Assembly (NCBI GenBank): GCA_963839515.1
Contig: CAWIVN010000019.1
Coordinates: forward strand, 186,001-250,000
Reading direction: 5' to 3'
DNA length: 64,000 nucleotides
Source: Fredericiella sp963839515
GTDB lineage: Bacteria; Chloroflexota; Anaerolineae; Caldilineales; Caldilineaceae
Position numbers and translations under genes: made by a program. Of the stretch, positions 51,657 through 59,134 are shown piece after piece (within the stretch, counting starts at the first letter, position 1; each line of letters starts with the position of its first letter). Below the pieces are notes generated by a model that saw only the letters and a program-made list of their open reading frames with translations, did not search any database and was not told where the DNA came from.

Positions 51657-53156
51657 CTACTTCTTCACCACGAGTGTAGAACGCAGCGTGGACAAGTCGG
51701 ATGGCGACAGTACACCTGTCACCCAACAAACGGCCAAGTAAACTAACGCGCCTGCTATTGTTTGCAGCGGCCACGCCACGGGCAACAGTATTGCCACAGC
51801 GCCAGCAGCCAACGCGCCTCCTAACATGCTCCACATGCCGCGTACCTGCAGCGGCAGGTGCAGACGATGCAGCTGCCACAGCCCATAGGCCGTCCCAAGT
51901 GCACCGGCCAGCACTACCGCCCAAGCCGTACCATCTGCCCCTAGCCAACGCGTGAGAGGGGGCAGGATTAGAACAGTCGCCGCAAGGTGCAAACTTAGGA
52001 TCAGCAAACTCTGCCGCAAGTGCCGCTCGACCATCAACAAAGTGATAGCGTAGTTTTCCAGCAAGAAGAGGGGTGCCGCCCACAACAGGATCTGAAACAC
52101 TTGCGCCGACTCAGCGTAGTCGCCGCCATAGATAAAGCCAAGCGCACCGACCGCAACGGCCACACCGATGGTCGCCGTGGGCAGCAGCAACAGCAATCCA
52201 TACCGTAAGCCTAGGCGCGCCAGGCGCTCGTACTGCACCTGTGACTGTTGATGCAGCCGACTGAACGTCGGATAAAGGGCCTTCCAGAAGCTCTGCACGA
52301 GTTTCATCAATACGCGCACAACGTTGTATGCAGCGCTGTAAATACCGGTTATGGCCGGTCCCGCCACTACTGACAGCAGCAGAATGTCGATACGCTGCAA
52401 AAGAACGTCGCCTAACGAAAGACCGAAGAATGGCATCGCCTGGCGCAACAACTCCAGCAAATGGATACGAACAGACTCCTGAACTCCGCCTAAAAGCCGG
52501 CTGAGGGCAACCAGTAGCAGGCAGAGCAGGACCGACACAGCTTGGGTGACGATAATGACGGCGATCAATGCCACTTCGCCGCCGCCATTCAGCATTACCG
52601 CTATGCTCAACCCGAGGATCAAGGTGTTGATGAATACCTCAACACCCATCACCAGTTCCATGCGCTCGCCGGCTTGAAACAGCGTCTGTGAGGCCGAAGA
52701 GACCGCAAACAAAGGCAATGAGGCGCCAACCAGCAATAGCGAGATACGCGTCGTGTCCCCATAGGGCAAAAACAATGACAGCAGGGCCAGACCGCCCCAC
52801 GTCAGAAAGCCCATAACGACCTGGATCACGAGTAAAGCACGAAAAGTACTGCGCCGGCGCCACGGTGCCTGTGCAAGATCGCGTACCGATAGTGCCGGCA
52901 GACCCAACTCACTGATAACCTGACTCACATTGAGATAGGCCATGGCGATCGTATAGTGGCCCAACCCTTCGATGCCGAGATTACGAGCGATCAGGAGTTG
53001 AAGTACGAAGCTGGTGCCAATGCGATAGAGGCTCGCACTGGTGAGAGCCCCTGTGTTGACAAGAACACGGCGACCCGTTTGCCGAGGAGGACCCTCTCCG
53101 GCCGCGGGAAAGTCCACAGGTGGCTCAGACTGTGAAGGCGGCGCTACCGGTTGCAT
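51657..53156 (-). CDS. Polysaccharide flippase (Wzx/MATE-like)
   Basis: A 499-residue protein with about fourteen membrane helices. It opens with a Pro-rich cytoplasmic segment then RRVLVNTGALTSASLYRIGTSFVLQLLIARNLG, the usual oligosaccharide-flippase beginning. It translocates lipid-linked oligosaccharide units across the membrane. Located with GT4, GtrII-like and glycosidase genes, which supports an exopolysaccharide or glycoprotein-glycan locus. Start ATG 53156 precedes a good hydrophobic N-domain. Confidence 0.88.
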   Translation of the reverse strand: MQPVAPPSQSEPPVDFPAAGEGPPRQTGRRVLVNTGALTSASLYRIGTSFVLQLLIARNLGIEGLGHYTIAMAYLNVSQVISELGLPALSVRDLAQAPWRRRSTFRALLVIQVVMGFLTWGGLALLSLFLPYGDTTRISLLLVGASLPLFAVSSASQTLFQAGERMELVMGVEVFINTLILGLSIAVMLNGGGEVALIAVIIVTQAVSVLLCLLLVALSRLLGGVQESVRIHLLELLRQAMPFFGLSLGDVLLQRIDILLLSVVAGPAITGIYSAAYNVVRVLMKLVQSFWKALYPTFSRLHQQSQVQYERLARLGLRYGLLLLLPTATIGVAVAVGALGFIYGGDYAESAQVFQILLWAAPLFLLENYAITLLMVERHLRQSLLILSLHLAATVLILPPLTRWLGADGTAWAVVLAGALGTAYGLWQLHRLHLPLQVRGMWSMLGGALAAGAVAILLPVAWPLQTIAGALVYLAVCWVTGVLSPSDLSTLRSTLVVKK

Positions 53157-53168
53157 CCGCCGATTGTA

Positions 53169-53726
53169 TCATGTCCGGCGAGAAGTGCTCGCATTATTAC
53201 AGCGCCCCGTGAGCAAAAACTCCAACAAATTATCGCGGCGATATAGACGCCGTCGCCAGACAAAGATCGCCAAAGCCAGGAGGCCACCTAATTCCCAACC
53301 CCATAGTTCCTTGCGCCGTGTGAATGCATACCAGTAGGCTCTACCGATTTCGTCTTGCTCCGATCCCTGCTTGCCCCACGCATGGAATCGCCAACCGCGC
53401 AGGGGCCAATAGAATGTATTCGGGAACAGCCACAGTCGATCGAGCAAAGCATGGCCCAGCCAGGCTGTGGAATAAACCCAGATGCGCGGGATACGCACGA
53501 CCGTTACCCAGAGTACCAACAGGTTAACCAACAACGTATGTGCGAAGAGGACGGCTGATTTATATTTGCGATAGAAGTATACCGTGGCAAGGGGCTTGTC
53601 GACCAAGTCTGGTCCCATGGCGGCCAAGGCAATCATGCGGTAGTCGGCTTCGGGCGCGACACCAAAAGCATCTTGGGCAACGCTAAGCGCTAGCCATGTG
53701 TAAGCTATATGTGATGGTGGCAACAT
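53169..53726 (-). CDS. Membrane protein of the metal-dependent hydrolase (YdjM/DUF457-like) type
   Basis: A 185-residue protein opening LPPSHIAYTWLAL, a segment with His and Asp (AAMGPDLVDKPLAT) and a HTLLVN motif, then WLGHALLDRLWLFP. This H...D...H pattern fits membrane-bound metal-dependent hydrolases such as YdjM/DUF457. About four membrane helices. ATG 53726 is preferred to TTG 53744. Last gene on the strand after the nucleoside importer; whether it belongs to that operon is unclear. Confidence 0.65.
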   Translation of the reverse strand: MLPPSHIAYTWLALSVAQDAFGVAPEADYRMIALAAMGPDLVDKPLATVYFYRKYKSAVLFAHTLLVNLLVLWVTVVRIPRIWVYSTAWLGHALLDRLWLFPNTFYWPLRGWRFHAWGKQGSEQDEIGRAYWYAFTRRKELWGWELGGLLALAIFVWRRRLYRRDNLLEFLLTGRCNNASTSRRT

Positions 53727-53744
53727 GAATTCACGCGTATTCAA

Positions 53745-54707
53745 TTATACGCCGCGCTCTTCGCGTACGTAGGCCTGTCCAAGGGCGGCTGGAGCACCGA
53801 TTCGGCGCCGCATGTTGCCACGTGCACTGATGAGCATCAGGATAATAACAAACAAGTAGGGCAACATATTCATAAAGTAGCCCAACTGCGGCGCCGCCAG
53901 GAATAGCGGCAGATTCTGCGCATCCAAAGGCAAGCGGCGAATTGCTCCAAACAGGTAGGAGCCAAACGCAGCGCGTAGCGGGTCCCAGCCAGAAAAGATG
54001 ACCAAGCCCAATGCGATCCAGCCCTGGCCTGCCGTCATATCTTCAATCCACAAGGGTGTGATAGCCAAGCTAAGAGCGGCGCCGCCCATGCCGGCCAGCA
54101 TGCCTCCAAGGATGACGTACAGGTAACGCTGGCGTATCACATTGATGCCCAGAACGTCGGCAGCTGCCGGATACTCACCGATGGAGCGCAGTTCCATACC
54201 GAGTCGCGTGCGGTAGATGTACCACCAGGCGAGCGGAGCCGCCAGCAGGCCGGCATACACAATTATGTTTTGGTCAAAGAAGATCGGCCCCAGCACGGGA
54301 ATACTGGACAGACCAGGGATTGGGAGGTACGGCAAGCGGGGAGCGGTACGCACTTCCACAAGCGGCGCGCCGATCACGGCGCTCATACCCGAGCCGAGCA
54401 GCGCAAGCGCCAAACCACTCACCACTTGATCGGCGCGCAGTGTAATTGTCATGAAGGCGTGCAGCAAGGCCATCAGACCGCCCACGCCGATTGCCGCCAG
54501 CAGACCCAGCCAGGCGTTGCCCGTACTATAGGCCGTGAGGTAACCGGTAACGGCACCCATCAACATCATACCTTCCAAGCCCACATTGAGCACGCCGGCG
54601 CGTTCGGCGAAAATCTCGCCGATGGTGGCGAACAAGATGCCCGTGCCGTAGGTAATGCCGGCTGCCGCTAAGCCAATCAGAAGTCCAACCCAGAAGCTCA
54701 TTTGCAT
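53745..54707 (-). CDS. ABC transporter permease, BMP/nucleoside importer (second permease)
   Basis: A 320-residue RbsC-like permease with about eight helices and the family motifs FAERAGVLNVGLEGMMLMGA and the EYPAAADVLGINV EAA-like loop that contacts the ATPase. Lies 5 nt downstream of the first permease gene, completing the BMP importer (binding protein, ATPase, two permeases). Likely transports purine nucleosides or nucleobases. Confidence 0.9.
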   Translation of the reverse strand: MQMSFWVGLLIGLAAAGITYGTGILFATIGEIFAERAGVLNVGLEGMMLMGAVTGYLTAYSTGNAWLGLLAAIGVGGLMALLHAFMTITLRADQVVSGLALALLGSGMSAVIGAPLVEVRTAPRLPYLPIPGLSSIPVLGPIFFDQNIIVYAGLLAAPLAWWYIYRTRLGMELRSIGEYPAAADVLGINVIRQRYLYVILGGMLAGMGGAALSLAITPLWIEDMTAGQGWIALGLVIFSGWDPLRAAFGSYLFGAIRRLPLDAQNLPLFLAAPQLGYFMNMLPYLFVIILMLISARGNMRRRIGAPAALGQAYVREERGV

Positions 54708-54712
54708 AGGTG

Positions 54713-55822
54713 CTACGCTCGTTCGACTCGAATACGATATTGCAGTAGCAATTCGCCGCCGACTACCACGAAAAGAATCACGCCTTGCAACATGCGAGCG
54801 ATGCCTGCCGGCTGAATAACGTCGTCGCCCACCAGCAAGCCGCCAAAAAGGTACGCCACCGGAACGATTGCCAGTGGGTTCAGTTTGGCCAGCCAGGCGA
54901 TAATGATTGCCGTATAGCCGTAGCCAGGTGAAAAGCGCTCTTGCAGACGGTGCACCACGCCTGCCACTTCGACCATACCAGCCAAGCCCGCCATGCCACC
55001 GCTGATCATCATGATCAGAATGATATTGCGCGTCAAATTGATGCCGGCATAGCGCGCTGCGCGAGGATTATCGCCAATGACTTTGATCTCAAATCCCCAT
55101 TTGGAACGCTTCCAAATAAACCAGAACAATACAGCAAGCACCAGGGCCAGAAAAATGCCTGTATGTGCGGTGACACCGCGGAAGGCCGGAAAGGCATCAG
55201 CAAAGTCGGTAAAGCGTGGCAACCACGCCGACTTAGGAAACTGCGGCGTCAAGCCAAAGCCACGTTCGCTCCACGGCCCGTAGACGAAATAGTTGTTCCA
55301 CTGAAAGGCGATATAGGTCAACATCAGCGTGGTGATGATTTCGTTGATGTTAAGCTTGGCCTTGAGCAGACCGGGTATAAAGCCCCAAAACGCACCACCG
55401 GCAAATCCCGCCGCCGCCATAACAACAAACACCACCCACTGTGCTGTCTCGGCAGGTAGCCAATGCAGGGCGACACCCGTCGCAAAGAATGCGCCCATTA
55501 AGAGTTGGCCTTCGGCGCCGATGTTCCACAGCCGCATGCGAAATGCCGCCGCCACGCCCAACCCCGCCAGGATCAGCGGCGTCGCCTTGACCGTGGTGTC
55601 GGACCAGCCATATACATTCCCAAAGGCGATCGTGGCCATCTGGGTGTAGACATACCAAGGACTAGCCCCCACCAACCAGAGCAGGAACCCACCGACGACG
55701 AGTGCTGCCAGAATCAGGATAAACGGCGTGGCATAACGCAACCAGCGCGGCTGCTCCAGCCTCCGCTCAAAGCGTACTCTTGTAGTCCGCCTCACGGGCA
55801 CAGTTGTGGTCTGCGTCGCCAT
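54713..55822 (-). CDS. ABC transporter permease, BMP/nucleoside importer (first permease)
   Basis: A 369-residue permease with about ten helices, RMRLWNIGAEGQLLMGAFFA and the coupling loop GDNPRAARYAGINLTRNI, paired with the other permease. ATG 55822 begins one base after the ATPase stop. The longer in-frame start at 55861 would overlap the ATPase. Arginine-rich N-terminus precedes the first membrane helix at about residue 32. Confidence 0.9.
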   Translation of the reverse strand: MATQTTTVPVRRTTRVRFERRLEQPRWLRYATPFILILAALVVGGFLLWLVGASPWYVYTQMATIAFGNVYGWSDTTVKATPLILAGLGVAAAFRMRLWNIGAEGQLLMGAFFATGVALHWLPAETAQWVVFVVMAAAGFAGGAFWGFIPGLLKAKLNINEIITTLMLTYIAFQWNNYFVYGPWSERGFGLTPQFPKSAWLPRFTDFADAFPAFRGVTAHTGIFLALVLAVLFWFIWKRSKWGFEIKVIGDNPRAARYAGINLTRNIILIMMISGGMAGLAGMVEVAGVVHRLQERFSPGYGYTAIIIAWLAKLNPLAIVPVAYLFGGLLVGDDVIQPAGIARMLQGVILFVVVGGELLLQYRIRVERA

Positions 55823-55823
55823 A

Positions 55824-57362
55824 TCAGGCCGCTTCCTTCTCACTCGACTGGCGCGAGCCACCGGCCATCAACAAGCCAATCGTCGCCAAATCCGCCTCTT
55901 CGCATGCAAAGATGCCCATAATCTGACCCTCGTAAATCACGGCGATACGGTCGCTGATGGCGAAAATCTCGTCCAGATCTTCAGAAATCAACAAAATGGC
56001 AGCTCCTTGCGAGCGCTCCTGCAGCAACACGCGACGCACATTTTCAGTCGCACCAATGTCGAGACCGCGTGTGGGCGAGGCAGCAACCAGCACGTTGGGC
56101 TGGCTCGCAATTTCGCGTGCCAAAATCACTTTCTGTAGATTGCCTCCACTGAGCTTGCGCGCCGGTGTGGCAGCGCTTGGCGTAGAAATCGAGTATTCAC
56201 TGATCAGTTTCTTTGCCCTCTGCTCCATAAATTTGCCATCGATCAGTGCACCGCGGCCATGGGTGGGTGTACGGTATGCTTTCAATGCCAAGTTGTCGGC
56301 AATACTCAGGTTGGGAGAAGATCCCGTACCATTGCGGTCCTCAGGCACGTACGCCACGCCAGCTTGTATCATGGCCATCGGCGAAGCAGAGTGCACGTCG
56401 CGACCTGCGATCTTGATTTCCCCACGGGTGGTCACGCGCAACCCGCAGACTACCTCGGCCAGTTCGCGCTGACCGTTGCCTGCTACTCCTGCAATGCCCA
56501 AAATTTCACCGCTGCGCACTTCGAACGTGATCCTGCGCAGCGCCGGTAGAAACTTGTCATCCAGCGCCTCGACGTCTTTGACGGCTAGCCGGGTTTCGCC
56601 CACCGTAGTCGGCGGCTTTTCTAATTGGAAAAGGACTTGACGGCCCACCATCAAGCTAGCTAGTTCGGCCTTGGTCTTTCCGCGCGCTTCTGTTGTGGAT
56701 ACAAGTCGTCCACCGCGCAATACTGACACGTGGTTGGCGATCGCGAGCACCTCTTCCAACTTGTGCGAGATGAAAATGATAGTTTTGCCTTCAGCCGTCA
56801 TCTTGCGCAGCGTACGGAACAACGTTTCGCATTCCTGCGGTGTCAGGACCGCGGTGGGCTCATCCAACACGAGGATCTGTGCACCTCGATAAAGTGTCTT
56901 GATGATTTCGACACGCTGCTGCTCGCCCACCGACAGCTGCCAGATCTTAGCATTTGGGTCTACCGGCAACCCATATTGTTCGCTGATGCGCTGCACTGCT
57001 GCGACCATGCGATTGCGGTTGACGACAAATCCCGCCTCACGCAAGCCCAAAAACACGTTTTCAGCCACGGTCTGCGAGGGAACCAGCATAAAGTGTTGAT
57101 GAACCATGCCTACCCCGGCCTTGATGGCATCGCGAGGAGAATGAAAGCCGACGGCCTTGGCCTTGATGGCGATCGAACCCTCATCGGGCCGATACAAGCC
57201 GCTCAGGATGTTCATCAAAGTCGATTTTCCGGCGCCGTTCTCGCCTAGCAGGGCATGCACCTCTCCTTCCCAAGCGCTAAACGACACATCGTCGTTCGCC
57301 AATACACCAGGAAAGCGTTTGGTGATATTGCGCATTTCGACAGCATTTGCGGGTGTGGTCAT
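55824..57362 (-). CDS. ABC transporter ATPase of the BMP/nucleoside importer (two nucleotide-binding domains)
   Basis: A 512-residue duplicated ATPase. Domain 1 has Walker A LLGENGAGKSTLMN, signature QLSVGEQQRVEI and Walker B ILVLDEPTAVL. Domain 2 has a degenerate Walker A (GIAGVAGNGQREL), signature KLSGGNLQKVIL and VLVAASPTRGLD. This is the standard sugar/nucleoside-type double-domain layout (Yuf/Nup/Mgl-like). Separated from the binding-protein gene by 84 nt containing a hairpin. Confidence 0.93.
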   Translation of the reverse strand: MTTPANAVEMRNITKRFPGVLANDDVSFSAWEGEVHALLGENGAGKSTLMNILSGLYRPDEGSIAIKAKAVGFHSPRDAIKAGVGMVHQHFMLVPSQTVAENVFLGLREAGFVVNRNRMVAAVQRISEQYGLPVDPNAKIWQLSVGEQQRVEIIKTLYRGAQILVLDEPTAVLTPQECETLFRTLRKMTAEGKTIIFISHKLEEVLAIANHVSVLRGGRLVSTTEARGKTKAELASLMVGRQVLFQLEKPPTTVGETRLAVKDVEALDDKFLPALRRITFEVRSGEILGIAGVAGNGQRELAEVVCGLRVTTRGEIKIAGRDVHSASPMAMIQAGVAYVPEDRNGTGSSPNLSIADNLALKAYRTPTHGRGALIDGKFMEQRAKKLISEYSISTPSAATPARKLSGGNLQKVILAREIASQPNVLVAASPTRGLDIGATENVRRVLLQERSQGAAILLISEDLDEIFAISDRIAVIYEGQIMGIFACEEADLATIGLLMAGGSRQSSEKEAA

Positions 57363-57409
57363 GGTCGGAATCGTGAAGAATCAAGAGAAGAGGCGGCAGA
57401 GATCAGGAA

Positions 57410-57436
57410 AGGCATGGGGCTATTCGCCCCATGCCT
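57410..57436 (-). terminator. Hairpin between BMP-binding-protein and ATPase genes (attenuator)
   Basis: A perfect 11-bp stem (aggcatggggc at 57410-57420, gccccatgcct at 57426-57436) with a 5-nt loop sits 10 nt after the stop of the binding-protein gene, followed on the minus strand by TTTCC. Such hairpins reduce readthrough and favour excess of binding protein over the membrane subunits. Confidence 0.6.
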
Positions 57437-57446
57437 CCTTCAAGCG

Positions 57447-58724
57447 TTACTGCGGAATTTCGGCGTCGGGTACGACGCCTTCGACCAGCCAATTCATACA
57501 GTATGTGCAGTCCTCGCGTCCTTCGATACCCTGAAGACCTTCGAGATCTGACTGCGTCAGCGAAGAGCCGGCAGGCACGATCTCCTTGCCCTTGTTATCG
57601 TTGATCGGGCCGGTGTAGACCGAGAAGCGGTTCATCTCACCACTCTGCAACTTGGCCAACGTTTCTTTAATCTGCGGAACCACATCCTCAGGTACGCCAG
57701 GCGCTACAGTTTCGCCTTCCATAAAGCCTAACAAGCCCAAGCTGCCGGAATCCACGTCGAAGTACACATCTTCGCCCGTGAAGCTGCCGTCTATCATCGA
57801 ATTGATCAGGCGGACATATTCGGGACCCCAATTCCAGTATGGGACAGTCAAGCAGTGCTCGGTATCCACTTCGCAAGCATTGCGGGAGTCGTAACCGATG
57901 CCCCACTTACCCTTCTCGCCGGCCAGCTGCACTGGCCCCGTGGTGTCTGCGCCGGTGATCACAACGTCGGCGCCCGCTTCGATCAGCGACTCGGCAGCCT
58001 GGCGTTCCTTGTCTGGATCAAACCAGGTAAAGATCCAGCGAATATCCATCTGGCATTCGGGGCACGTTTGGCGCATGCCCATCGTAGCGGCATTGAGATG
58101 GCGAATCACCTCGGGAATGGGGAAGGGAGCGATATAACCGACGCGGTTGCCACCGTCCGCAGCCACGCGTGCGCCTGCGATCATGCCGGCCAAGTACTTC
58201 ATGCTCTCCATGGCGCCAAACAGATTGGAGAAGTTTTCAGCCTTTTTGAAGCCAGAGACATGCACGAAATCCACATCTGGGAATTCTTCGGCAACGGTTG
58301 CGGTCGGGTCCATGAAGCCAAAAGAGGTAGTAATAATGGCGTCGAAACCGGCACGGGCGAGATTACGGATAACACGCTCGGCATCGGCGCCTTCGGGCAC
58401 GCTCTCGATATAGGCAGTGTGCACCTTAGCGCCTAGCTGCTCGTCCACGTAGACGCGGCCTTCGTTGTGGGCATAGGTGTAGCCATTGTCCCCAATCGGG
58501 CCAACGTAGACAAACGCAACATTATACTTGCCGTCTTCAATTTGCGGAATCTGAATGCCGCCAGCACTTGCGTCGGCGGCCGGAGCCTCTGTCGTCGCCT
58601 CCGTCCCTGCAGCCTGATCGCCGGTTGTGGCGGTAGGCGCAGCTACCGGCGCAGCACACGCGCTAACTATCAACGCGACAATCGCCAGCACACTGAACAT
58701 TGTCCAGAGTCGTCTGCTTACCAT
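57447..58724 (-). CDS. BMP-family ABC substrate-binding lipoprotein
   Basis: A 425-residue lipoprotein (signal ending LIVSAC, lipidation Cys about 20) with a Thr/Ala-rich linker. The PnrA/BMP fold includes NVAFVYVGPIGDNGYTYAHNEGR, DAIITTSFGFMDP, HVSGFKKAENFSN, and a cysteine-bearing loop (QTCPECQMDI, RNACEVDTEHC). Ligand for this family is usually a purine nucleoside, but the extra loop suggests a different specificity. ATG 58724 is chosen for ribosome site AGAAGGGAG. It leads the importer operon. Confidence 0.9.
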   Translation of the reverse strand: MVSRRLWTMFSVLAIVALIVSACAAPVAAPTATTGDQAAGTEATTEAPAADASAGGIQIPQIEDGKYNVAFVYVGPIGDNGYTYAHNEGRVYVDEQLGAKVHTAYIESVPEGADAERVIRNLARAGFDAIITTSFGFMDPTATVAEEFPDVDFVHVSGFKKAENFSNLFGAMESMKYLAGMIAGARVAADGGNRVGYIAPFPIPEVIRHLNAATMGMRQTCPECQMDIRWIFTWFDPDKERQAAESLIEAGADVVITGADTTGPVQLAGEKGKWGIGYDSRNACEVDTEHCLTVPYWNWGPEYVRLINSMIDGSFTGEDVYFDVDSGSLGLLGFMEGETVAPGVPEDVVPQIKETLAKLQSGEMNRFSVYTGPINDNKGKEIVPAGSSLTQSDLEGLQGIEGREDCTYCMNWLVEGVVPDAEIPQ

Positions 58725-59134
58725 TTGGGTGTTCTCCCTTCTAAGCAATGCGTTTGTTGATTTTGGCTCACCAACACGGTCGCGGCGAGAGTGCCGTGTT
58801 GTCAAGCGTTACGCCGAAAGCACTGGGAAGCGGGCGTCGCCCATACGATCGTACACACAAGTGTAGCGGGCTATGATGGTGGTAACCGGCGACGGCGCCG
58901 ACATTGGGCTCACCAGGGGACGAAGATATGTTACGTCGCTTACTGTACAGCAAAGCACCAAACCTGTCAACGAAGGCAGACGCTCTACGCCAGAAACACA
59001 CGAGTAAACGGCAGGCTGGGAAAAAGGCACCGAGTGGCCCGACAAGCAAGGCTCGTCAAGGCACTCGGTGTTTGAAACTCTATAGGATATGTGGCGGATA
59101 GTGCGGCAACCCGCGTTACCCGAGCCACCCGACG
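58725..59134. other. Intergenic region upstream of the importer
   Basis: No coding sequence credible. It contains a 7-bp hairpin in the bmp leader (aacacgg 58773-58779 with ccgtgtt 58794-58800) and the terminator of the fasciclin gene at 59021-59070. A TTGACA-like hexamer precedes the leader hairpin but no -10 at proper spacing was found. A riboswitch was not recognised. Confidence 0.4.
59021..59070 (-). terminator. Terminator of the fasciclin-domain gene
   Basis: On the minus strand CACCGAGTG pairs with CACTCGGTG (59062-59070 and 59028-59036), with an inner 7-bp stem (GACGAGC with GCTTGTC, one wobble), followed by CCTTTTT. It lies 65 nt after the fasciclin stop codon. Confidence 0.85.
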
